A model generated the notes under the pieces. The model was not told where the DNA came from. It made no database searches and worked only from the letters and a program-made list of their open reading frames with translations. Shown here piece after piece: positions 24,485-30,084 of a DNA stretch of 35,199 nucleotides. The position numbers and the translations under genes were made by a program. Position 1 is the first letter of the stretch; every line of letters begins with the position of its first letter. This DNA is from an uncultured Candidatus Saccharibacteria bacterium (GTDB lineage Bacteria; Patescibacteria; Saccharimonadia; Saccharimonadales; JACDBH01). Where the stretch lies: NCBI GenBank assembly GCA_946479835.1, contig CAMLHD010000004.1, forward strand, positions 1 through 35,199, given 5' to 3'.

Positions 24485-25549
24485 CTAATCGGAGTGTTCG
24501 TGCGCGCCGCTGAGATGATGGGCGCTGTGGTTGCCTTTCTTATGCAGCAGGCGGCCGACGTCGGCGACATTCTCGACCAGACGGTTGCTATAGCCCCACT
24601 CATTGTCGTACCAGGCGACTACCTTCAGCATGTTACCGCCGATGACAGCGGTCAGATTGAGGTCGACGATGGCGGAATGGCTGTTGCCGATAAAATCGCG
24701 CGATACCAATTCTTCCTCGGTTACATCAAGAATGCCCTGGTAATAGGGATCTTTGGCGGCTTTTTTGAAGACCTCGTTGACTTCGGAGATCGTGACTTCT
24801 TTCTTGGTGATGATAACAAAGTCGCTCAACGACACGACCGGCGTAGGCACGCGTACGCTCAAGCCCCCGAAAATACCCTGCAAGGCCGGTAACGCCTGGC
24901 CAGCAGCTATGGATGCACCCGTAGTTGTGGGCACAATGTTTTCGGCCGCATTGCGGCCTTCGCGCAGATCTTTGGACGGACCGTCCTGCAAAGCCTGGCT
25001 GGCCGTGTAGCTGTGTACGGTAGTCATCATGGCTTTCTCAATACCAAAGTGACTTTCGATGATAGCTGCCACCGGCGTGATGCAGTTGGTGGTGCAGGAA
25101 GCGTTGGAAACGATTTCGCCAGCGCCTTCCAGATCGTCCTCATTAACGCCCAAGACAACTGTGTTCGCGCCCTCGCCTTTAGCCGGTGCGCTGATGACGA
25201 CTTTCTTAGCTCCGGCATCAATATGAGCCTTAGCTTTGGCGGGATCGACGAAAAATCCGGTCGATTCGATAACTACGTCTACATGATTGTCTCGCCAGGG
25301 CAGCAAACTGGGATCGCGCTCGGCCGTAACCTTAATGTGTTTGCCTTTGACGGTAATGCCGTGCTCGTCATGTTTTACCTCGTGTTCGTAAGTACCGTAG
25401 TTGCTGTCGTGCTTCAGAAGATAGGCTAAGGTCTTGGTATCGGTGAGGTCATTGATGGCGACGATTTCAATATCCGAACGTTCAAACGCCACTTTAAAAG
25501 CGTTCCGGCCGATACGTCCGAAACCATTGATTGCCACCCTTGTTTTCAT
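24485..25549 (-). CDS. gapA: Glyceraldehyde-3-phosphate dehydrogenase
   Basis: Oxidises glyceraldehyde-3-phosphate to 1,3-bisphosphoglycerate with NAD+. The 354-residue protein has VAINGFGRIGRNAFK, the catalytic SNASCTTNC (Cys152), TTVHSYTASQ (His179), and WYDNEWGYSNRLVE. INDLTD at the end of the second strand suggests NAD preference. The protein continues past the usual end with about 18 residues rich in His (GNHSAHHLSGAHEHSD), which could bind metal; this tail is not part of the standard fold. An AAAGGGG Shine-Dalgarno precedes ATG 25549, and TACAAT lies at 25581-25586. Confidence 0.97.
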   Translation of the reverse strand: MKTRVAINGFGRIGRNAFKVAFERSDIEIVAINDLTDTKTLAYLLKHDSNYGTYEHEVKHDEHGITVKGKHIKVTAERDPSLLPWRDNHVDVVIESTGFFVDPAKAKAHIDAGAKKVVISAPAKGEGANTVVLGVNEDDLEGAGEIVSNASCTTNCITPVAAIIESHFGIEKAMMTTVHSYTASQALQDGPSKDLREGRNAAENIVPTTTGASIAAGQALPALQGIFGGLSVRVPTPVVSLSDFVIITKKEVTISEVNEVFKKAAKDPYYQGILDVTEEELVSRDFIGNSHSAIVDLNLTAVIGGNMLKVVAWYDNEWGYSNRLVENVADVGRLLHKKGNHSAHHLSGAHEHSD

Positions 25550-25580
25550 GTTTCCCCTTTGATTAAAACGCTTTAGCGCT

Positions 25581-25586
25581 ATTGTA
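25581..25586 (-). promoter_or_regulatory. -10 box (TACAAT) of gapA-rpiB
   Basis: TACAAT on the minus strand gives a leader of about 25 bases containing a small CGCT/AGCG hairpin and the Shine-Dalgarno AAAGGGG. Confidence 0.5.
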
Positions 25587-25605
25587 CGGGGTTATTCTTA
25601 TGCTT

Positions 25606-26142
25606 TCAAGAATTTTGGTTAGACCAACGTTCTTGGCACTCGCGGATGCAGGCCTTGGCGGCCTCGGCATCGCCCCAGCCAAGCACCTTGGTGCTGCCTG
25701 GCTTCTTGAGATCTTTGTAGTGCGTAAAGTGATGCTCGATCTTCTGCTTCCATTGGCCGTGCAAATCGTCTAGGCTGCCGACGGCATCGCCGGTGTTGCG
25801 ATCGTCTTCCGGCACGCAGATAATCTTGTGATCGGCTTCGCCGTCGTCCTCAAAATTAAGTACGCCTAAAACTTTGGCCTTGACAACCACGCCGGTCGGT
25901 ACCGGATCGTTGGTGAGCAGAAGCGTGTCCAGCTCGTCGCCGTCCTCATCGAGAGTCTTGGGGATAAAGCCATAGTTGGTCGGCTTGGCAAAGATGCTCG
26001 GTTCGACCCGGTCTAACTCAAACGTCGCCTTTTCGCGGTTCCATTCGATCTTGAGCGTCGACCATTTTGGGATTTCTACGACGGTTATGATGACGCCGCC
26101 GTCGACATCGCCGGCATCATAGATTTGGTTGAAGTCAGCCAC
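25606..26142 (-). CDS. ppa: Inorganic pyrophosphatase (family I)
   Basis: Hydrolyses pyrophosphate to phosphate and so pulls biosynthetic reactions forward. The 178-residue protein has the family signature DGDELDTLLL with metal ligands Asp67, Asp69 and Asp72, preceded by KPTNYGFIPKTL, and DPVPTGVVVKAKVLG and KIICVPEDD further on. The start is GTG (26142) with AAGGAG a few bases upstream. The promoter (TACAAT, 26173-26168) overlaps that of the divergent phosphodiesterase gene. Confidence 0.96.
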   Translation of the reverse strand: MADFNQIYDAGDVDGGVIITVVEIPKWSTLKIEWNREKATFELDRVEPSIFAKPTNYGFIPKTLDEDGDELDTLLLTNDPVPTGVVVKAKVLGVLNFEDDGEADHKIICVPEDDRNTGDAVGSLDDLHGQWKQKIEHHFTHYKDLKKPGSTKVLGWGDAEAAKACIRECQERWSNQNS

Positions 26143-26167
26143 TTTTTTCTCCTTGTTCTTCGGTTGT

Positions 26168-26177
26168 ATTGTACACT
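26168..26177. promoter_or_regulatory. Overlapping divergent -10 boxes of ppa and the phosphodiesterase gene
   Basis: ATTGTACACT contains TACAAT on the minus strand (26173-26168, for ppa) and TACACT on the plus strand (26172-26177, 8 bases before ATG 26186). The two -10 elements share the central TA, so RNA polymerase cannot open both at once. Confidence 0.5.
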
Positions 26178-26185
26178 ACTTACAA

Positions 26186-26872
26186 ATGCTGATAATAGGG
26201 CACCGCGGCGCTCGGGGATTAGCCCCAGAAAACACCATGGCCGGCTTGGAGGCAGCTTTAGACGCTCATGTCGCCATGATTGAAATGGACGTCCGTGTCA
26301 GCAAGGACGGCATCGCAGTTCTGATGCACGACGAGTTCATCAAAGACAAAGAGGATAAGAAACTATTTATCGCCCAGACCGATTTTGGCGAGCTGCAAGC
26401 CGCCAAGCCTGACTTGCTGACTCTGGAAGCCGCCCTGCACTTCATAGACCGCCGGACCGATGTGATAATCGAGATTAAGCCAGGCGTGAATGTCGAACCG
26501 GTAGCGGCAGCCATTGAACCCAGGATAAATGCCAGCTGGTTGGAGAGCGACATTATAATTTCTTCGTTCGACTTCCATATCCTCAAGCAGCTGCATGAGA
26601 AGTTTCCTAATATCCAGGTGGCCGTGAACGAACGCTGGTCGGGGATGCGGGCTAGCCGCCGAGCGAAAGCCCTAGGCACGCTGCGTATCATGATGAATCA
26701 GCGCTGGCTATGGATAGGTTTTATCCATGCCGCCCATAAAAGCGGCTACAAGCTTTCGGCCTACACCATAAATAATCCTAAAAAGGCCCGCCGCTGGGCC
26801 AAGGCTGGCCTGTACGGCTGTGTTACCGACGAGCCGCAAAAGTTCTTGGATAACTACGCGATAAAAGAATAG
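26186..26872 (+). CDS. Glycerophosphodiester phosphodiesterase family protein
   Basis: TIM-barrel hydrolase that splits glycerophosphodiesters to glycerol-3-phosphate and an alcohol, useful for recycling scavenged lipids. With ATG at 26186 the protein has 228 residues. Landmarks: GHRGARGLAPENT (catalytic His6, Arg7, Glu15), MIEMDVRVSKDG (metal ligands Glu and Asp), VLMHDEFIKD (catalytic His), VIIEIKPG, SFDFHILKQL, and the C-terminal AYTINNPKKARRWAKAGLYGCVTDEP. No signal peptide, so it is cytoplasmic. A longer reading frame from 26129 is unlikely because the -10 box (26172-26177) lies inside it. Confidence 0.92.
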   Translation: MLIIGHRGARGLAPENTMAGLEAALDAHVAMIEMDVRVSKDGIAVLMHDEFIKDKEDKKLFIAQTDFGELQAAKPDLLTLEAALHFIDRRTDVIIEIKPGVNVEPVAAAIEPRINASWLESDIIISSFDFHILKQLHEKFPNIQVAVNERWSGMRASRRAKALGTLRIMMNQRWLWIGFIHAAHKSGYKLSAYTINNPKKARRWAKAGLYGCVTDEPQKFLDNYAIKE

Positions 26873-26879
26873 TTAAGGA

Positions 26880-27839
26880 TTAGTACAGTGTGGTAATGCC
26901 TAGTTTCTTGTTCTCTAGGTATTCACGTATACGGAGCGCCGCAGTAGCGCCTTCACCCACGGCAGTAGCGATTTGCATGGTCGCTCCGCTGCGGCAGTCG
27001 CCCACCACGAACACGCCCGGCATGCTTGTTTCCAGATTGTCGTTTGATTTGACCAGGCCGATCTGATCCAGCTCGATGCCGCTGGCGGCTACGAAATCAG
27101 TGTTGGGCTTAAGGCCCACAAAAACGAATACGCCGTCGGTCTCGAACTCGGTCTTTTTGCCGCCTTTGGTACCGATGACCTTGGTGACTTTGCCGTCTAC
27201 GCCTACTATCTCATCAGTGGTCGTGTTTTTATGGACGGTAATTTTGTCCTTGTGATTCTCTTCCAGTTCCTTGACCAAGACATCGGAGGCTCGGAAGTCG
27301 CTGCGTACCAGCATATCTATGTGGCTCGCGAACCGAGTCAGGAACATGGCTTCCTGGACTGCAGAGTTGCCGCCGCCGACCACTATCAAGCGCTTGTCGC
27401 GATAGAAGGCGCCGTCGCAGGTGGCGCAATAATGCACGCCGCGGGCGTAGTATTCGTCTTCGCCGGGCACGCCAATTTTTTTATAACCCGAACCGGTGGC
27501 TATCAGCACGATTTTGGCACGGACGTCGCCTTCGGTGGTTTCCAGCTTCTTGACTTCACCCTCGTCAATGATCTTCATGACTTCACCCATTTCGATGACG
27601 GCACCGAAACGCTCAGCCTGCTTGCGCATGGCTTCGCCAAGCTCCAAGCCGGCAATGCCTTCTGGGAAGCCGGGATAATTGTCCACCCAATCGGTGGTGG
27701 AGATCAGGCCGCCGGGCACGGCTTTTTCGAACAATACTGTTTCTATGTCTTCGCGCGTGGTATAAATAGCCGCGCTCAAGGCGGCCGGACCGGCTCCGAC
27801 AATCACAAGGTCATGGACCCTATTCTCCACTTCACTCAT
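26880..27839 (-). CDS. trxB: Thioredoxin reductase
   Basis: Flavoenzyme that reduces thioredoxin-like proteins with NADPH. The 319-residue length is normal. Seen: FAD site IVGAGPAALSAAIYTTRE, GLISTTDWVDNYPGF, the redox centre YCATCDG (Cys138, Cys141), the NAD(P)H site IVVGGGNSAVQEA and the C-terminal FAD motif GVFVVGDCRSGATMQIATAVGEG. TAAAAT ends 7 bases before ATG 27839, so it can be expressed leaderless, but it also follows the glutaredoxin-like gene by 26 bases. The two probably form a redox pair. Confidence 0.96.
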   Translation of the reverse strand: MSEVENRVHDLVIVGAGPAALSAAIYTTREDIETVLFEKAVPGGLISTTDWVDNYPGFPEGIAGLELGEAMRKQAERFGAVIEMGEVMKIIDEGEVKKLETTEGDVRAKIVLIATGSGYKKIGVPGEDEYYARGVHYCATCDGAFYRDKRLIVVGGGNSAVQEAMFLTRFASHIDMLVRSDFRASDVLVKELEENHKDKITVHKNTTTDEIVGVDGKVTKVIGTKGGKKTEFETDGVFVFVGLKPNTDFVAASGIELDQIGLVKSNDNLETSMPGVFVVGDCRSGATMQIATAVGEGATAALRIREYLENKKLGITTLY

Positions 27840-27846
27840 TGAAAAT

Positions 27847-27852
27847 ATTTTA
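27847..27852 (-). promoter_or_regulatory. -10 box (TAAAAT) of trxB
   Basis: TAAAAT on the minus strand, 7 bases before the trxB ATG; no Shine-Dalgarno. Confidence 0.4.
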
Positions 27853-27865
27853 CCTGACTTTAAGT

Positions 27866-28114
27866 CTAAGCGACAGCTGGGGCTAGACGAGCAAGATTAA
27901 AGCCGATTACTACTTCTTTGGATTCGTCTTCTTTTTCAACCACCGTGACAGGCACGGTCAGGGCACCGCTAATGGCCAAGGCTTCCTGCTGGCGGTGCGG
28001 CTGCTCGTCCAGGTTGACCACCTCGTATTCATGGCCTTTGTTGTCGAGATATTTCTTTACCATCACGCAGTAAGCGCAGGTGTTAGTGGTATAGACTGTG
28101 ATTTTTTTGGCCAT
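27866..28114 (-). CDS. Glutaredoxin/NrdH-like thiol-disulfide protein
   Basis: An 82-residue protein with the thioredoxin fold of small glutaredoxins: ITVYTTNTCAYCVMVKKYLDNKG holds the redox-active CAYC, and LTVPVTVVEK holds the cis-proline (Val-Pro). The small size and the adjacent trxB fit an NrdH-type protein reduced by thioredoxin reductase. CAYC occurs in some glutaredoxins, so the electron donor is inferred from the neighbour. AGAGGAG lies 6 bases before ATG 28114, and a strong promoter stands upstream. Confidence 0.88.
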   Translation of the reverse strand: MAKKITVYTTNTCAYCVMVKKYLDNKGHEYEVVNLDEQPHRQQEALAISGALTVPVTVVEKEDESKEVVIGFNLARLAPAVA

Positions 28115-28154
28115 TTGTTGCTCCTCTTATTTGATTTTTTTGGTTCTGATACCC

Positions 28155-28182
28155 ATTATATAGCGCTTATGTGGGTCGTCAA
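28155..28182 (-). promoter_or_regulatory. Sigma70-type promoter of the glutaredoxin-trxB pair (TTGACG-16-TATAAT)
   Basis: On the minus strand TTGACG (28182-28177) and TATAAT (28160-28155) are separated by 16 bases; 11 of 12 consensus positions match. The leader is about 34 bases and carries a good Shine-Dalgarno. It is the best -35/-10 pair in the window. Confidence 0.75.
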
Positions 28183-28199
28183 TACACCATATGTTGTGT

Positions 28200-28748
28200 T
28201 TATTGCTCCACCGCTACCAGTTCTATATCGAAGACCAGATCGGCTTTTGCGGGGATAGTGGGGGGGTTGCCGGCTTCGCCATAAGCTTGAGTGTAAGGGA
28301 TGACCAAGCGGCGCTTGCCTCCGACCTTCATGCCGGGTACGCCGTCGGTCCAGCCCTTAATAACTTCATTCAGCCCAAAAGGTACCGGTTCGCCGAAATC
28401 GTGCGAGCTCTGAAAAATGGTGCCGGTGCTGGCGACAGCGCCGGTATAGTGCGCTGTTACCTTGGCGCCTGGCTTCACTTCCTCGCCAGTGCCGACTTCG
28501 GTGTCAATAATCTGCAGTTCTGTTACCGGCGCAGTGGTCGGCGTAAAGTTTGCTAATTGCGTGCCCTCGAGCATATCTCCCTCCGGTTGTGGGTTAGTTA
28601 AATCTTCTTGTTGGATATCAATATTCTCTGCCGGCGAATCATCCCGGCCGCTCTGCCACAGCAACAAGGCCGTAAAGCCGACGGAAGTTATCAGAAATAT
28701 AAAAGCCATCATCAGCGAGCCGAAGCGGGCAACGAAATTACGCGACAC
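28200..28748 (-). CDS. Membrane-anchored FKBP-type peptidyl-prolyl isomerase
   Basis: Folding helper for exported proteins. The 182-residue protein has an N-terminal membrane anchor (about 10-32: SLMMAFIFLITSVGFTALLLW), a low-complexity acidic linker (about 34-75), and an FKBP domain: VKPGAKVTAHYTGAVASTGTIFQSS, then EPVPFGLNEVIKGWTDGVPGMKVGGKRRLVIP and YGEAGNPPTIPAKADLVFDIELVAV. Active-site residues in the Tyr, Phe, Val-Ile and Trp positions are kept. The start is GTG (28748) with AAGAGGTG as Shine-Dalgarno and TATACT at 28781-28786. Confidence 0.93.
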   Translation of the reverse strand: MSRNFVARFGSLMMAFIFLITSVGFTALLLWQSGRDDSPAENIDIQQEDLTNPQPEGDMLEGTQLANFTPTTAPVTELQIIDTEVGTGEEVKPGAKVTAHYTGAVASTGTIFQSSHDFGEPVPFGLNEVIKGWTDGVPGMKVGGKRRLVIPYTQAYGEAGNPPTIPAKADLVFDIELVAVEQ

Positions 28749-28780
28749 TTTAAAACACCTCTTTCTTAGCTAGTCGCCTT

Positions 28781-28786
28781 AGTATA
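28781..28786 (-). promoter_or_regulatory. -10 box (TATACT) of the FKBP gene
   Basis: TATACT on the minus strand, about 32 bases before GTG 28748; the leader carries AAGAGGTG. Confidence 0.5.
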
Positions 28787-28831
28787 ACCCACGATTAGGT
28801 GGGCCCGGCAAGCGAATTGTGCAATTTACTA

Positions 28832-29296
28832 CTAGCTTAGCCTTTCGGCATGCCGGGATGAAAAGTGATACGGTTCGGTCGGAAATCCGGAGCTGAACGC
28901 CATAAGCAGCGCTTGTTTCAAAAGCGGCGAAACGAATGGAATATCGTTTAATTTATCCATCGGGAACCACATCGGTTCATAGGTATTCTTGCCAGGGGTT
29001 GACCAGAAGGCTTCTTCTGATTCGGGCGGCAGGAGCGGCTCGCCGGCCTTATAATCGCAGGTAAATACATGCTGCACGCCGAATACGCTGCCGGCGTCTT
29101 CGACGAAAACCAGCTTGGGGTTGCCGCATTCAATCGAAGTTTCTTCTTTGATTTCCCGGATAACGGTCTGGTCGGGCGTCTCGCCCTTCTCGACGTCGCC
29201 GCCCGGCAAGGTGTAGTATTCGCGGTCCAGCTTGAAGCGCTTCATCAGCAGAAGCTTGCCGTCCTTAATAATTACTGCCCGGGCTCCGGTTTTCAT
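28832..29296 (-). CDS. Nudix hydrolase
   Basis: Hydrolase of nucleoside diphosphates linked to another group, such as oxidised nucleotides or nucleotide sugars; the substrate is unknown. With ATG at 29296 the protein has 154 residues: MKTGARAVIIKDGKLLLMKR, then the Nudix box GGDVEKGETPDQTVIREIKEETSIE. The REIKEE catalytic glutamates are kept; the Gly after EEx is Ser. The C-terminal third is not distinctive. A longer frame to 29347 exists, but an extended -10 (TGC-TATACT, 29311-29303) lies inside it and ends 6 bases before ATG 29296, so the shorter leaderless form is chosen. Confidence 0.9.
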   Translation of the reverse strand: MKTGARAVIIKDGKLLLMKRFKLDREYYTLPGGDVEKGETPDQTVIREIKEETSIECGNPKLVFVEDAGSVFGVQHVFTCDYKAGEPLLPPESEEAFWSTPGKNTYEPMWFPMDKLNDIPFVSPLLKQALLMAFSSGFPTEPYHFSSRHAERLS

Positions 29297-29302
29297 ACGA
29301 TG

Positions 29303-29311
29303 AGTATAGCA
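29303..29311 (-). promoter_or_regulatory. Extended -10 promoter (TGC-TATACT) of the Nudix gene
   Basis: TGCTATACT on the minus strand, ending 6 bases before ATG 29296. This separate promoter shows that the Nudix gene need not be read from the RNA gene upstream. Confidence 0.55.
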
Positions 29312-29482
29312 GTTCGGCTTCGCCTGATGCCACGAGCGGTAGCTCACGATCTCGGGGGAAGCAGGTATGAATTAAGGATGTGGTGAAGTTATTGAGGGGT
29401 CGGAGAAGAAAGGAGCGGTAATGGCTCGACTTTTTAAATCTCAACGACTCTTTGTTCGATCACTTTGAGCGATCAAACCTTA

Positions 29483-29554
29483 CGGTGTCCCGACGCGGCC
29501 CTATCCAAAGGGGGAAAGGATTTGAAGCTAGGCTCCAAACGCGTCGGGACACCG
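29483..29554. repeat. Perfect 15-bp inverted repeat within the putative RNA
   Basis: CGGTGTCCCGACGCG (29483-29497) pairs with CGCGTCGGGACACCG (29540-29554) around a 42-base loop. It is the longest uninterrupted stem in the window and has no T-run, so it is a structural hairpin and not a terminator. Confidence 0.8.
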
Positions 29555-29896
29555 GTTCACGCAGGCTGTAGAGCCAGCGATTTCGCACCAGGGAGGGACG
29601 GCGCAGCCGCTCCGGCGGGGGGAGCGCACTCGCGCGATCGCACGTGGCGGCGGATGCCAACGAGCAACCAAGCCGAGGGATGGCCTCGTCCTTCTCCCTG
29701 ATGCGCGCTTCGGGTCAACTCCGTGACCTTCAGCGACCTCGTGGAGGTCCAAATCCGCGTTGTCCCCGCGAATTGCCCTGTTGAGGCCAAGAACCTCCAC
29801 GAAATTCCCTTTTTGACAGGTCCGGCAGCGGCTGCTGCTATGCTATTCCGGCAAAAAGGGATGACCAAGTTTTTTTATGTATTCAATATGTTTGAT

Positions 29897-29951
29897 GATT
29901 CAGGTAACTGCTGCTGCACGGGATGCCCGAGCAAAAGCAGTCACCTGAACC
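29897..29951. repeat. Long composite hairpin within the putative RNA
   Basis: TTCAGGTAACTGCT (29899-29912) faces AGCAGTCACCTGAA (29936-29949) with one mismatch, followed inward by GCT/AGC and CGGG/GCCCG. On the minus strand the mismatch is a G-U pair and the stem extends by two more pairs to 29897/29951. Confidence 0.8.
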
Positions 29952-30037
29952 TTGTCTTGGTCGTGTAACTTTGTCCAAATTCATACCTGTTAAAGTGCTT
30001 TTGAAGGAGCCTTAACTCAACCTCAAGAGCGAAATGT

Positions 30038-30066
30038 ATTATACCACTGCCTTGCAATCGAAGCAA
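30038..30066 (-). promoter_or_regulatory. Promoter of the putative structured RNA (TTGCTT-17-TATAAT)
   Basis: On the minus strand TTGCTT (30066-30061), a 17-base spacer and a perfect TATAAT (30043-30038). It sits 19 bases past the stop of the upstream membrane-protein gene and about 740 bases before the next coding start, which has its own promoter. Its only plausible product is the structured RNA. Confidence 0.65.
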
Positions 30067-30084
30067 TGGTCTGGGGCTTAAGGC

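Larger units (their letters stand above)
29360..30031 (-). ncRNA. Putative large structured non-coding RNA (about 630-670 nt)
   Basis: The only long stretch without a credible coding region. Its ends pair: AGCAGGTATGAATT (29360-29373) with AATTCATACCTGTT (29978-29991), 13 of 14 positions. Nested inside are AAGTTA/TAACTT (29386-29391 with 29966-29971), GACCAAG/CTTGGTC (29863-29869 with 29956-29962), a 14-position stem at 29899-29912/29936-29949 with a CGGG/GCCCG hairpin at its tip, TCCCTTTTTG/CAAAAAGGGA (29806-29815 with 29852-29861), TCGTGGAGGT/ACCTCCACGA (29739-29748 with 29793-29802), GGTCA/TGACC (29713-29728), a perfect 15-bp stem (29483-29497 with 29540-29554) and GTTCGATC/GATCAAAC (29454-29478). 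The minus strand is preferred because of the promoter at 30038-30066 and because several C-A mismatches become G-U on that strand. No RNase P, tmRNA, SRP or 6S signature was recognised. The 3' end is not defined; no T-run terminator is seen. Confidence 0.65.

Noticed and set aside
26129..26185. Extended N-terminus of the phosphodiesterase from 26129
   Set aside because: It overlaps the ppa start and contains both -10 boxes; family proteins begin close to the GHRG motif, as with ATG 26186.
29297..29347. Longer Nudix protein starting at 29347
   Set aside because: The extension contains the extended -10 element; ATG 29296 gives the normal Nudix N-terminus.
29557..29868. Reading frames of 60-103 codons within the 29.4-30.0 kb gap on both strands (for example 29557-29868 minus, 29723-29968 plus)
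   Set aside because: Composition is dominated by Arg, Ala, Pro and Ser from the GC-rich stems, several overlap in different frames, and no start has a Shine-Dalgarno or leaderless promoter. They are by-products of the structured RNA.
29360..30031. RNase P RNA, tmRNA, SRP RNA, 6S RNA, group I or group II intron as the identity of the structured region
   Set aside because: The conserved cores I know (GAGGAAAGTCC of RNase P, GGTTCGA T-arm and tRNA-like ends of tmRNA, GGTCAGGTCCGGAAGGAAGC of SRP, domain V of group II introns) are not found on either strand by eye. A covariance search could overturn this.
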